This document shows positions 35,401 to 44,042 of a stretch of 64,000 nt of DNA, piece after piece. Below the pieces are notes generated by a model. It saw nothing but the letters and a program-made list of their open reading frames with translations, was not told the origin of the DNA and made no database searches. The translations under genes and the position numbers were made by a program. Positions within the stretch are counted from its first letter, which is position 1. Each line of letters begins with the position of its first letter. This DNA comes from Bacteroidota bacterium (GTDB taxonomy: Bacteria; Bacteroidota; Bacteroidia; Flavobacteriales_D; Crocinitomicaceae). The stretch is from positions 1 through 64,000 of the forward strand of contig SBGX01000005.1 of the NCBI GenBank assembly GCA_006226425.1. Direction: 5' to 3'.

Positions 35401-37017
35401 TAGGAACATCAGGTTATCGTAATCCATTTTTTTGGACTTGGACATGGCAAAATTGATCAGTTTTTGATTGACCCGAACAATTTTCGACTCTGTATCATAG
35501 CTAATAAATCCTAAGGAAGCTAATCGAAGGAGTGTTGGTTTGGCCTGTTCAATGGTTTGTCTCATTGCTGTAGCAATCTTTCCTTCGTCCATTACGTACT
35601 CATCGTATTTATAGCAATAATCTGCAATTGCTGCCAATGGATGCACCTTATCCAGGCCTTGCAACTGGTCGTACAGCCTTCCGTCAAAATAGTTTTTGGA
35701 CTCCAATCGGGCGTACCGTTGTTCCTGGCTTGTTCCAAAGTTATAGGTCAGCATGACTTCCGGAGAATCGTATTCCCAACTAAGTTTCGGAATATACATA
35801 TCTACCTGGTGATAGCTGTTTGAAAAAGGAGATTGAGAAATTCCCTTTCCATTCCGAACAAATTCCAACAAGTTGTTTTTTAAGTCGTAAGTAAAATCCA
35901 ATCCCGGATGTGTGATGGAATCCTTTGTCCCAATGTAAATACTGATTCCGGCAACTTTTGAGGAAATCTTTTCTTTATTGACTGTCACTCGTTGCGACTT
36001 CAGAAATACAAATTCTTTTCCGTTTCGAGAGATTTTCAAGGTAGCAGGCGTTGCTGGTGCTCCCAAACCGACAAAATCTTTTCCATTTAGCGAAAAACCT
36101 CCGGCATAATCAACGTGTTCTGCGATCTGCTTGATTTCCAAACGTCTGTTGTAAGAGATGAACTGCGGATAAATTTTATCTTCTTCCCGATTGATTTTAA
36201 ACGCGCGCTCACTCAATTTCCCCCGGATCGGGTTCTTAAAGTACGGGGTCGTCAACATGACGGAATCACAGTTAAGCAAGGAACTTTTCAGCGAAACTTC
36301 AAAAGGTCTCAATTCGGCAAAGGTTTCCGATGCACCAAGTCCAGCCTTTTCCCAGGTAATCTTTCCTCCCTCTCCGTACCATTTGTGGAGGATTGGATCG
36401 TAAACAGCCTTGGCTCCATATACAACTATACTATCCACGAAAGTTCTCTTCTTGTCTCCTTTCCGGGTCGTTTCTACCAAACAAACCAGATTTCCTCCTT
36501 CAAACTGCATCGTCGGACGTTCCTTTTCATAGCTAAACAAATACGTCCCACCACGATAAAGCCAGTCAAAGCTTGGAGACTTGGAAATGATTCGCTCCGA
36601 GAAAAAAGAAGCCGAAAGATCTAGAAAACGTGCCACTTTTGTTAAGTTCCGACTCCCCAACAACTTGCTAACTGTTCCTTTCCAGGCGTCAAAACTACTT
36701 TCCGGTTGTTTCGTTTTTACGAACGAATAGACTGAGTACACATAATCATAAACGACTGGGATTGGTCGCTGCCTTTTTTCGATCAACTCATTGTAAGTCG
36801 CTACCATCTCGTTGAAATAGGTATTCGAAAAATCATTTGTTTCTACCAACATCGGTTTCAACTGGCGCTTGATAAACTCCTTATGCTCTTTCTGGGCGTA
36901 GGAACTGATTAGTTTTTCAAAATCTTTAACGAAAGACTCTCTTTCTTTCAGGTTCTGTTGAGCAATCAACATTCCTCCGCACAAAAACGCGAATACAGCA
37001 AGTAATCTCAGTCTCAT
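32398..37017 (-). CDS. Very large exported protein of unknown function (1539 aa)
   Basis: A signal peptide (residues 1-19, MLIAQ) is followed by a helical region of about 150 residues and then about 1300 residues of beta-rich sequence with repeating short strands. Examples are GGTYLFSYEKERPTM, VVYGAKAVYDPILHKWYGEGG and AYVTYVPKGKVLKA. I do not recognise a domain; the repetitive beta-strand style is reminiscent of OstA/LptD-like or translocation-assembly proteins, but no signature is present. There is no T9SS sorting domain. It starts 2 bases after prmA and overlaps plsY by four bases, so it is tightly coupled to housekeeping genes. An envelope biogenesis role is a guess. Confidence 0.6.
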   Translation of the reverse strand: MRLRLLAVFAFLCGGMLIAQQNLKERESFVKDFEKLISSYAQKEHKEFIKRQLKPMLVETNDFSNTYFNEMVATYNELIEKRQRPIPVVYDYVYSVYSFVKTKQPESSFDAWKGTVSKLLGSRNLTKVARFLDLSASFFSERIISKSPSFDWLYRGGTYLFSYEKERPTMQFEGGNLVCLVETTRKGDKKRTFVDSIVVYGAKAVYDPILHKWYGEGGKITWEKAGLGASETFAELRPFEVSLKSSLLNCDSVMLTTPYFKNPIRGKLSERAFKINREEDKIYPQFISYNRRLEIKQIAEHVDYAGGFSLNGKDFVGLGAPATPATLKISRNGKEFVFLKSQRVTVNKEKISSKVAGISIYIGTKDSITHPGLDFTYDLKNNLLEFVRNGKGISQSPFSNSYHQVDMYIPKLSWEYDSPEVMLTYNFGTSQEQRYARLESKNYFDGRLYDQLQGLDKVHPLAAIADYCYKYDEYVMDEGKIATAMRQTIEQAKPTLLRLASLGFISYDTESKIVRVNQKLINFAMSKSKKMDYDNLMFLSDMRPKKLKGYSQEQIDKEPYLQKIVAEYDRKNKQRQSMPNFGVFNLGTMEIRLVAVDMISISDFQNTAVFPEESKIVLKENRNFDFSGWVASGKLEVNTLEANYIYKTNKVNLFKTDKSVFRVRPMRKEDGQQLITMVNQIQGITGELLVDDPENRSGNNLKISDFPKLVVSKPAKVYYNSKAIYGGVYDSTRFYYTMDPFEMDSLDNFKELSQRWEGELTSAGIFPKFREPLKIMPDYSFGFVTKAQKGGYDFYSTTAKYDDKIVLSGNGLQGAGTINFVHATAISKAYTFLPDSTVGYAQFENKAIEEDPSFPDIKSPEAYVTYVPKGKVLKAASTPREELKMFDGEARIKGTVFIKPEGATGTGVATFVEANLGAKKMSFTRWEIDSDTANFNLKNRFKVDDEDPLALKTENLNAHISFKDRKGEFRSNAGESKVEFPINQYYCKMDFFTWFMDEEVIELSSKADQDLNLKTDLDLVGANFFSTHPDQDSLRFKSREAKYSMRKKTLYCSKIDYMDIADARIYPDSGKIIIRKKARIDPLENSVIIANSITKYHKFVNATTKIKARRKYESVGDYPYYDADSTMTMIQMKEIGVDSTFQTVAEGKIGPNDNFKLSKQFDYYGDVRINSNVPFISFSGATRINHNCEKFTRSWMAFQAEIDPKNIQIPVSNDMKSLDSLSLSAGIVWSNAKSPEDIRMYPTFLSELGNKKDQVVFTSNGVLQYDMRAKEFQIGSKEKLINRNEKGNYLALHVESCSLNGDGVIDLGMDFGPVTVDAVGVINYDQGNGRTSMNVTAKYNVPLEEKTTEKIAEKILKTEEMKPMDFASTTYEKALVEWTDRETADKIKSDYTVNGAIKKIPKTAKAAFVITGLRLSSFENPKFEERGIYSDVESAALVSIYDKPVAKYLPVKAFFQQIYSGNGGDHFGLLLTNPGGDEYYFDYSMSKKDGEMKVYTSDAELETAINELKGDKKKSKNFSYELTSNRLYLSKFSRLFGVK

Positions 37018-37019
37018 AT

Positions 37020-37874
37020 CTAATTCTTTTTTAGGCGCAACATCGCCCAGTTTTCTCTGGTGGAGAGTCCATCAAACACATAGTCATACCTTGCAGCATG
37101 GCTCTGAAGTTCATCTACATCACTTTCAAAAAAACCACTCAACATTAGGAGCCCTCCATTTTCCTGACAGGAAGCATACACCGGTAGCTGATGTTTCAGA
37201 ACATTCTTGTTGATATTTGCCAGGATCATCTCAAATGTTTTTCCCTTCAACAATTCCTCCTCCCCACATTGACAAGTAATTTTTTCGCATTGGTTACGCG
37301 CCACATTTTCCTGTGCATTCTCCACCGACCAGGGTTCATTATCAATGGCCAATATTTCTGTTGCTCCTAATTTTTCTGCCAAAATGGCCAGCACCCCGGT
37401 ACCGGTTCCCATGTCCAAAATCACCGATGGCACCTGGTCCAGGTGAAGTAATTCTCTTGAAATCAACCAGGTTGTCTGATGATGTCCAGTTCCGAAAGAG
37501 GTCCGTGGTTGAATTTCAATCTCAAGGGTTCCGTCTCCTTTTTTCTCATGAAAAGGAGCTAAAATCCGCAATTTTCCTTCCACATCCACTTCCTGAAAAT
37601 CGGACTCCCAATTCGCATTCCAGTTTTGGTAAGGAATTATTTTTTGTTCGTAGCTAATCTGACAAGCCCCTTCTTCCAACTCCAACCGTCCCCTCCCTAA
37701 CCAGGTTCCTGTCAACACCTCTTTCATATCGATCAATTCCGCCGGTCCGTAGGCCTTCGTCCCCTGTTCTGTTTCCTCAAAGGCATCAAATCCCATTTCT
37801 GCCAATTGAGAAACAAGGATTTCCGTCCAGGGATCACGCGGTTCTACTTTGATATCTAATTGAATGGTGTCCAA
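37020..37874 (-). CDS. prmA: Ribosomal protein L11 methyltransferase PrmA
   Basis: 284 residues. The class I SAM motif ILDMGTGTGVLAILAEKLGA (about 165), the acidic end of strand 2 LAIDNEPWSVENA, and ILANINKNVL (motif IV, NxN) match PrmA, which trimethylates L11. The N-terminal substrate domain (1-110) is present and normal in length, and RTSFGTGHHQTT marks the family. It is separated by 2 bases from tpiA and from the large protein gene, in one operon. Confidence 0.92.
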   Translation of the reverse strand: MDTIQLDIKVEPRDPWTEILVSQLAEMGFDAFEETEQGTKAYGPAELIDMKEVLTGTWLGRGRLELEEGACQISYEQKIIPYQNWNANWESDFQEVDVEGKLRILAPFHEKKGDGTLEIEIQPRTSFGTGHHQTTWLISRELLHLDQVPSVILDMGTGTGVLAILAEKLGATEILAIDNEPWSVENAQENVARNQCEKITCQCGEEELLKGKTFEMILANINKNVLKHQLPVYASCQENGGLLMLSGFFESDVDELQSHAARYDYVFDGLSTRENWAMLRLKKN

Positions 37875-37876
37875 GA

Positions 37877-38614
37877 TCAGGCTTCGATTATTTGTTTAAA
37901 ATCCTGTGTCTTCAAGGAGGCTCCTCCGATCAGTCCGCCGTCAATATCTTCGCACGAAAAGAGATCTCCGGCATTGTCAGGCTTACAGCTTCCTCCATAG
38001 AGAATACGCAAGGCATTCGCTGCCTGTTCTCCATATTTTTTCCGCACCTGATTCCGAATGTGTCCGTGCATCGCATCAGCTTGCTCTACACTAGCTGTTT
38101 TTCCGGTTCCAATCGCCCAGATCGGTTCATAGGCAATCGTCACCTGATTCAATTGTGCTTCAGTCACCTGAAACAAAGAATTGTGTAATTGTTCCGTCAC
38201 AAAAGCTTCTTCATCTCCAGATTCTCTGACTTCTAAGGGCTCTCCGCAACAAAAGGTCACATGCATTCCATGGGCCAGTGCCGCATCCACTTTTTCGCGT
38301 AAGAACTCATCCGATTCCCCAAAATATTCTCTTCTTTCAGAATGTCCCACCAAAACTTCCCGGATTCCCAGATCTTTCAATTGTGAAATCGATACTTCTC
38401 CGGTATAAGCGCCGGAATCTTTCGGGTGGAAATTTTGCGCTCCTACCAATACGTCATGACTTCTTGAAAGCAGATGATCCAGGAAGATCGCAGGTACAAA
38501 GACTTTTACTTCCGTTTGCGAGGACGTTGTTCCCTTTAAACTATTATAGAGGCTTTCTCCTTCCCCTTTTGTCAAATTCATTTTCCAGTTACCTGCAACA
38601 ATTCTTTTTCTCAT
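37877..38614 (-). CDS. tpiA: Triosephosphate isomerase
   Basis: 245 residues; interconverts dihydroxyacetone phosphate and glyceraldehyde-3-phosphate. The N-terminal GNWKMN (catalytic Lys), LVGHSERREYFGE (catalytic His), the AYEPIWAIGTGK loop 6 with the catalytic Glu and LYGGS phosphate loop are all present. Normal length and complete. Operon position between the BT_3928-like gene and prmA matches the usual Bacteroidota order. Confidence 0.96.
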   Translation of the reverse strand: MRKRIVAGNWKMNLTKGEGESLYNSLKGTTSSQTEVKVFVPAIFLDHLLSRSHDVLVGAQNFHPKDSGAYTGEVSISQLKDLGIREVLVGHSERREYFGESDEFLREKVDAALAHGMHVTFCCGEPLEVRESGDEEAFVTEQLHNSLFQVTEAQLNQVTIAYEPIWAIGTGKTASVEQADAMHGHIRNQVRKKYGEQAANALRILYGGSCKPDNAGDLFSCEDIDGGLIGGASLKTQDFKQIIEA

Positions 38615-38621
38615 GAATATT

Positions 38622-40505
38622 TTATTTCAATATGTGTTTATCCAACCATTGGTAAGTCGGCAGTGATCTGAATGGATATTTCCCTTTCACCACTCCCTTT
38701 CGAACAACCATCAGGGAAGGATTCGAACGGGCAATGGCCTTTAACTCTGTCTCGTCATTGATAAATACCGGAAGCTGAAAATCATTTTTGGCTCTCCAGG
38801 CATTTACTTCATCTCTGGAAGAACTACAAATCATAAACATTGGTATTCCGTGTGCTTTTGCCTCCTTGTAAATCGCTTTATACGCTTCAATTTTGTCAAA
38901 ATTAGCTTGCTTCAAATCTTTCGAGAAAACAGCAAAAATGGTTTCCGCCTGTAGGAAATACTCTCTCAGGCTAATTTCACTCAATTCGGGGTTCAGCATA
39001 GATACTTTTCCTCGAATTTCATAGCTCGCCGTATCATAGTCTGCCTCGTTGAACTCCGATTCCGGAATTTGATAGCTTGTCTGACTGGACTTATCCCACA
39101 CTTCGATCCCTGGCACCTCAGCGATTTTCATTTGCTCGCTAACTACGGATAGTTCTCTTTCTGCCTCCCCGACATCCGCAATTGGAATCATTGGATTGAA
39201 CTGTGTCGTGATGGATGGGAGTCTCGTTGGAATAATCTCTTTCGTCCACATGGTATCATAGGCCCAAACTTCTGTTTGCTCCCAGATTTTTGAATCCATA
39301 TACTCTGGACTATTGGCATCAAATTCCTTTTTCTCTCCTGTCTTAAGGTTTTTGTACACCAATAAATTCATGTACTTTCCTTCGATACCATCGTTCATTT
39401 TCTCTTTCAAATTCGAACCAACGGCATAGGGACGATAATCTTTGATCGGCTCAAACAACAGCACATAACTAGTGAGTCCAAAACACATCGCCGAGACGAG
39501 CAAGCTTGCTCCGAGATAATTCCCCAGGAAGCGCCCTCCTGCACGCAAAATCCACAAAGAGACTAACAGTGCGACCAAGCCAAACAAGATGGGGAAGTAC
39601 CATCCGAAAATATATGAAAAGAAACTGATAATCACCGCTGAAACAGCCAACATATAGATATTCTCTTCCCTTGTATTTGGCTGAATTTTAAATCGAGCCA
39701 CAAAGATCCAAATGACCAAATACACCAGTACAATATCTTTCCACAAGGATTCTTTTGGTGTCAGTGAACGTCCTACAGATCCTTTCATCGCATCCCCGAA
39801 ACAGCCACAATCCGAAACACACTGTGGTTGCTTCATTTCGTCCACGACCAATTCGGTACTTGTTTTAGAAACGATCGTTATGTCCGGATTCTCTTTTGCC
39901 TCCTTGATCTTTATTTCTGCCAGTGGATCATTCATCGCGTATGTATCCCGATCTCGGAACTTCTTGTCCGCATCACAATTGGCGGTATGCCATGTCAGGA
40001 AGGTAAAAAACACCATCATCAGGATCATCAACCAGGAGACCAAACGAATCTTTCCTCCCAGGAGAACAAGCACCCCAAGTACAATCTCTGCCACACAGAT
40101 CAGCACGGACAGAACCAATGCCCATTCAATGAAAAACTCTAGTGAAAAACCAGGAGCACCAAACCATTCCTTAATTCGAAAGGCCAGTGCACCATCCTCA
40201 AAATATTCTTCCAACTTGTAACTAAATCCCAGCGGGTCATTCGCTTTAATCAAACCAGAAACAATGAACAGTCCTCCCACCAGGTATCGTGAGATCAAAG
40301 ACATAAAAAGTCTCCCCTTGAAAATGATCAGGCCTATGATACTCACCAGCATCAATGCGCCTCCGATCCCCACATAAAACCACTTTGAATTCTCAAAAGC
40401 ATCATGAAACCCCATGGTCACCAGGGTCAAACCTGCCAGGTTCACCAATATAAATAGGGCGTTAAACACCAATGATTGTCCTTGTATTGTTACTTTCTTA
40501 CTCAT
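38622..40505 (-). CDS. BT_3928-like membrane protein: DoxX-type region plus thioredoxin-like C-terminus
   Basis: 627 residues. Four or more membrane segments (about 10-150) include the DoxX-like LVGGLFIVSGLIKANDP. A cysteine-containing loop (DCGCFGDAMKG) and further membrane segments (270-350) follow. The C-terminal ~170 residues look like a thioredoxin fold without a CxxC active site (IFAVFSKDLKQ...LPVFINDETELK). Proteins of this type precede tpiA throughout Bacteroidota and are thought to act in redox or respiration-related membrane chemistry. The biochemical role is unknown. Confidence 0.8.
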   Translation of the reverse strand: MSKKVTIQGQSLVFNALFILVNLAGLTLVTMGFHDAFENSKWFYVGIGGALMLVSIIGLIIFKGRLFMSLISRYLVGGLFIVSGLIKANDPLGFSYKLEEYFEDGALAFRIKEWFGAPGFSLEFFIEWALVLSVLICVAEIVLGVLVLLGGKIRLVSWLMILMMVFFTFLTWHTANCDADKKFRDRDTYAMNDPLAEIKIKEAKENPDITIVSKTSTELVVDEMKQPQCVSDCGCFGDAMKGSVGRSLTPKESLWKDIVLVYLVIWIFVARFKIQPNTREENIYMLAVSAVIISFFSYIFGWYFPILFGLVALLVSLWILRAGGRFLGNYLGASLLVSAMCFGLTSYVLLFEPIKDYRPYAVGSNLKEKMNDGIEGKYMNLLVYKNLKTGEKKEFDANSPEYMDSKIWEQTEVWAYDTMWTKEIIPTRLPSITTQFNPMIPIADVGEAERELSVVSEQMKIAEVPGIEVWDKSSQTSYQIPESEFNEADYDTASYEIRGKVSMLNPELSEISLREYFLQAETIFAVFSKDLKQANFDKIEAYKAIYKEAKAHGIPMFMICSSSRDEVNAWRAKNDFQLPVFINDETELKAIARSNPSLMVVRKGVVKGKYPFRSLPTYQWLDKHILK

Positions 40506-40557
40506 CCCCTCCGATTATTTATTCGACAAGTTTGTTCCTGTTTTGTTACTTTTTGAA

Positions 40558-41109
40558 TCAATTCTTTTCATGTGCTTCCCCCAAATGAATCAACGAAAAG
40601 ACTGCATAGTTCAGCATATCATAATAGTTCGCATCGATTCCTTCGCTGATTAGGGTCTTTCCCTGATGGTCCTCAATCTGCTTCACCCGAAGCAGTTTCA
40701 TCAGAATCAAATCGGTCAGTGAACTGACGCGCATGTCTCGCCAGGCCTCTCCGTAATCATGATTTTTTTTCTCCATCAATTCTCGCGCTCTCTCAGAGTA
40801 AGAGTCATAAAGTTTGACTGCTTCCTCTTCCGTCAGTTCCAGAGCCAATTCCTTGCTTTCCTTTTCCTGAATCAGGGCCATGATGCAGTAATTGACGATC
40901 GCTACAAATTCATCTGCAATTTCTTCCCCCACTTTATTCTCACCTGTTTCCTGAATAGTCCTGATTCTCTGTGCCTTAATAAAAATCTGATCTGTCAGGG
41001 AACTCAGGCGCAAAATCCGCCAGGCAGTTCCGTAATCATGTGTCTTTTTTTGAAAAATTTCACGGCATTTCCGGATGACTTCCGAATATTGTTCCGATGT
41101 TTGTGTCAT
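40558..41109 (-). CDS. DUF1599 (nucleotide modification associated domain 1) protein, two repeats
   Basis: 183 residues from the ATG at 41109; a start at 41166 would run into folP and adds unlikely residues. The domain is duplicated: KTHDYGTAWRILRLSSLTDQIFIKA (residues ~22-46) and KNHDYGEAWRDMRVSSLTDLILMK (~113-136) are the matching halves. It is first in the tpiA-prmA operon and divergent from folP with only 12 bases between the starts. The family is widespread in Bacteroidota; the function is not established, though a MazG-like nucleotide role has been suggested. Confidence 0.82.
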   Translation of the reverse strand: MTQTSEQYSEVIRKCREIFQKKTHDYGTAWRILRLSSLTDQIFIKAQRIRTIQETGENKVGEEIADEFVAIVNYCIMALIQEKESKELALELTEEEAVKLYDSYSERARELMEKKNHDYGEAWRDMRVSSLTDLILMKLLRVKQIEDHQGKTLISEGIDANYYDMLNYAVFSLIHLGEAHEKN

Positions 41110-41121
41110 TGGCTCCAAAGC

Positions 41122-41985
41122 ATGTCTAAAATAAGCGTTGAAGATACAAATTATTCTCCGAACCAATTGTTAAGATTTGGTGAAAAATTGCTGGACCTTA
41201 GTGTCCCAAAAATCATGGGAATCATCAACTGTACTCCCGATTCTTTTTATCAGGAAAGTCGCTTTTCAAAGTACGATGAAATACATCGGGAAGTCGAGCG
41301 CAAAATCAATGATGGAGCAGATATAATCGATTTGGGAGCCGTATCCACCAGACCGGGTGCCGCGGAGGTTTCTGAACAAGAAGAACTCGACCGAATTTTG
41401 CCTCTTGTAGAACAAATTCACCTACATTTCCCAGAAGTGATTCTGAGTATCGACAGCTTCCGGGCCCGAATCGCTGAAGCATGTTTAAACGCAGGCGCGG
41501 ATATGATCAATGACATCAGCGCTTCCCAATTCGACTCCGAACTGATTGAAGTTGTTTCGAGGCATCAATGTCCTTATGTCCTAATGCACTCACGCGGAAC
41601 CCCACAAAACATGCAGGAGCTTTGTGAGTATGATAATCTCTACGTGGATTTGTGCCTCTTTTTTTCCGAAAAAAAACATTTATTGAGAAAACATGGAATT
41701 CAGGACATCATTCTGGACCCGGGATTCGGTTTTGCCAAAACACTGGAGCAGAATTACGAATTATTGAAAATGCTTGACCGTTTTCACTTCCTTGAACTAC
41801 CAATTATGGTTGGACTTTCCAGGAAATCAATGATCTATAAGCTACTGGAATCCAGCCCAGAAGAAGCTCTGAATGGAACTACTGTCCTTCATACCATTGC
41901 CCTTCAACAAGGTGCTCAAATTCTTCGGGTTCATGATGTTCGCGAAGCACGAGAAACAATTCGCCTGATGCATCAGCTTCAATAA
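41122..41985 (+). CDS. folP: Dihydropteroate synthase
   Basis: 287 residues from the ATG at 41122; the open frame upstream is antisense to the DUF1599 gene and not credible. Folate-pathway enzyme joining para-aminobenzoate to dihydropterin pyrophosphate. Signatures: IMGIINCTPDSF, DLGAVSTRPGA, VLMHSRGTPQNMQ, DPGFGFAKT, VGLSRKSM and RVHDV. It is complete. Its 3' end overlaps the convergent thioesterase gene by seven bases. The start is 12 bases from the divergent DUF1599 start, so its promoter must lie inside that gene. Confidence 0.95.
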   Translation: MSKISVEDTNYSPNQLLRFGEKLLDLSVPKIMGIINCTPDSFYQESRFSKYDEIHREVERKINDGADIIDLGAVSTRPGAAEVSEQEELDRILPLVEQIHLHFPEVILSIDSFRARIAEACLNAGADMINDISASQFDSELIEVVSRHQCPYVLMHSRGTPQNMQELCEYDNLYVDLCLFFSEKKHLLRKHGIQDIILDPGFGFAKTLEQNYELLKMLDRFHFLELPIMVGLSRKSMIYKLLESSPEEALNGTTVLHTIALQQGAQILRVHDVREARETIRLMHQLQ

Positions 41986-42413
41986 CCTGCCTTCTCTTTG
42001 GGATAGGCATTAAAAGTCCCACTGCCGTACGCCAGCAAATCCCCTTTTCCATTCCGGATTTTCACCTCTGAAAAAATCAATCTTTTCCCCTGATGAACAA
42101 CTTCTGCCCAGGCCTCCACCAAATCACCCAACAGAACGGGACGCACATATTTCAACTGCAAATCTACGGTCGCTACTATTTCCTCGTTTTCTACAACCAA
42201 TGATAGTGCTGCGACTCCCAAAGCCCCATCTGCCAGGGCCGCCAGCATCCCTCCGTGGGCAGCTCTATGAGTTGCCAAATGTTCTTCCTTTACCTCAAAG
42301 TAATAACGTACCTTACCCGGTTCAAGGATCTCAAAATCCATGGACAAAGTCCGCCCGAAACTATTTCCCTCCACATAGGTTTTGATCAGTGGATTATTAT
42401 TCAGGGAATGCAT
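41979..42413 (-). CDS. PaaI-type hotdog-fold thioesterase
   Basis: 144 residues. The hotdog motif HRAAHGGMLAALADGALGVAA (about 48-68), ATVDLQLKYVRPV and RNGKGDLLAYGSGTF are typical of the acyl-CoA thioesterase superfamily (PaaI/4HBT type). Substrate cannot be predicted. It is the last gene of the serC-serA run, four bases after the O-methyltransferase. Confidence 0.82.
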   Translation of the reverse strand: MHSLNNNPLIKTYVEGNSFGRTLSMDFEILEPGKVRYYFEVKEEHLATHRAAHGGMLAALADGALGVAALSLVVENEEIVATVDLQLKYVRPVLLGDLVEAWAEVVHQGKRLIFSEVKIRNGKGDLLAYGSGTFNAYPKEKAGY

Positions 42414-42417
42414 CTCT

Positions 42418-43062
42418 TTAATCTTTTTTACGTGTTAGCATGAGTCCGTCACGGATTGGAAGCAGAATCGTTTCTACCCGTTCATCCGACATGATTCGGT
42501 CGTTTAACTCCATGATTACCCGCGTATCCGGATCATCTTTCTGAGTTGGATCAAGCACTTTTCCAGACCATAACACATTATCTGTCAGCAAATAAGCTCC
42601 AGGATTCATTCGTTCGATCACCAGTTCATAATAATCGAGGTACTGAGACTTATCAGCATCGATAAATACCAAATCAAAGTTTCCATCAATGGTCGGAATT
42701 AACTCCAGGGCGTCTCCAATCATGAATTGAACCTGATCCTCTACCCCTGCTTTATTCAAGTACTTTCGGATAATGTCTTCCAGTTCTTCGTTGACATCTA
42801 TGGTGATCAACTCGCCAGATTCCTCCAAGCCTTCCAACAGACACAACGCCGAATAACCAGTATACGTACCTATCTCGAGAATGCGTTTGGGCCGTACCAT
42901 TTTGGAAATCATGCTTAGCAATCTTCCCTGAAAATGCCCGCTGAGCATCCGAGGTTGCAGTACCTTTAGGTGTGTTTCCCGGTTCAGTTCATACAATAAC
43001 TTTGACTCAGGGCTGGTATGCGCACAGATATAATTGTCCAGTTCCTCGCTAATAAACTCCAT
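42418..43062 (-). CDS. SAM-dependent O-methyltransferase (CCoAOMT-like)
   Basis: 214 residues. The motif ILEIGTYTGYSALCLLEGL is the SAM site, ITIDVNEE the second strand, and LVFIDADKSQYLDYYE plus LLTDNVLWSGKV the metal-binding part typical of family-3 O-methyltransferases. Bacterial members include tRNA and small-molecule methyltransferases, so the substrate is open. It lies five bases downstream of serA. Confidence 0.85.
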   Translation of the reverse strand: MEFISEELDNYICAHTSPESKLLYELNRETHLKVLQPRMLSGHFQGRLLSMISKMVRPKRILEIGTYTGYSALCLLEGLEESGELITIDVNEELEDIIRKYLNKAGVEDQVQFMIGDALELIPTIDGNFDLVFIDADKSQYLDYYELVIERMNPGAYLLTDNVLWSGKVLDPTQKDDPDTRVIMELNDRIMSDERVETILLPIRDGLMLTRKKD

Positions 43063-43067
43063 GGAGC

Positions 43068-44042
43068 TTAAACGTTCATTGATTTGAGAACCCCAAATTT
43101 TTCGATGATCAACTCGGCCAACTCCAGACCAATTCGTGCCTGAGCCTCTCCGGTTGCAGCTCCAATATGTGGTGTAGAACTAATTTTCGGATGATTCAAT
43201 AAATCTTTATTTGGATTGGGTTCATTTTCGAATACATCCATGGCTGCTGCTGCCACCTGACCGCTATCCAGGGCACGCATTAAAGCTTGCTCATCAATCA
43301 CTCCCCCTCTGGCAGCATTAACGATAAAAACCCCTTTCTTCAGACGATTCAACTCAGCCTCACCCAGCACTGCTTTTCCGTCTGCTTGTTTTGGAATATG
43401 AATGGAGATATAATCAACTTCTGAAAGTATCTTCATGATATCCGTGTGAACTTCTACCCCCACATTGACTTGCTGTCCATTTCCTATGATTACAGGAATC
43501 TCTGTATGTCTTGAAGCGCGATCAACAGCAAGCACTTCCATTCCAACTCCCAAAGCATAGGAAGCTAGTGATTGTCCGATTCTTCCGAAGCCTACAATTC
43601 CCAACTTCTTTCCTCTCAACTCAACTCCCTTGGAATATTTCTTCTTGAGCGTCTTGAAATCACCCTGTGCCATCTCCCGATTCGAGTCGTATACAAAACG
43701 GGAAATTGAAAACAACTGCCCCATGACCAACTCTGCTACCGATTGCGAACTGGCAGCTGGTGTGTTAATTACTGTACGCCCTTGTTCTCGGGCATACTCC
43801 ACATCAATATTATCCATTCCGACCCCTCCGCGACCAATCAATTTCAACCCGGGACAGGCATCAATCAAGTCTTTGCGAACAGTAGTAGCGCTGCGCACTA
43901 ACAGCACTTCAATTCCTTGTTCATTGATTGTTTTCGCCAGATTCTCCTGTGCAACGTGATCAGTTAAAACAATGTAACCAGCTTCTTCCAGCGCTTTTTG
44001 TCCGGCGGCTGAAACACCGTCATTTGCTAATACTTTCATCAT
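43068..44042 (-). CDS. serA: D-3-phosphoglycerate dehydrogenase, short form
   Basis: 324 residues: two Rossmann lobes with GIVGFGRIGQSLA (NAD site), INTPAASSQSVAEL, VNAARGGVIDE (catalytic Arg), DVFENEP (Glu) and PHIGAATGEAQ (His). No C-terminal ACT domain, so it is the short, probably serine-insensitive form. First step of serine biosynthesis. The ATG at 44042 directly follows the serC stop; a second ATG one codon later is possible. Confidence 0.92.
   Translation of the reverse strand: MMKVLANDGVSAAGQKALEEAGYIVLTDHVAQENLAKTINEQGIEVLLVRSATTVRKDLIDACPGLKLIGRGGVGMDNIDVEYAREQGRTVINTPAASSQSVAELVMGQLFSISRFVYDSNREMAQGDFKTLKKKYSKGVELRGKKLGIVGFGRIGQSLASYALGVGMEVLAVDRASRHTEIPVIIGNGQQVNVGVEVHTDIMKILSEVDYISIHIPKQADGKAVLGEAELNRLKKGVFIVNAARGGVIDEQALMRALDSGQVAAAAMDVFENEPNPNKDLLNHPKISSTPHIGAATGEAQARIGLELAELIIEKFGVLKSMNV

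Noticed and set aside
40759..41121. N-terminal extension of folP
   Set aside because: It is antisense to the DUF1599 gene; the folP family start lies at 41122.
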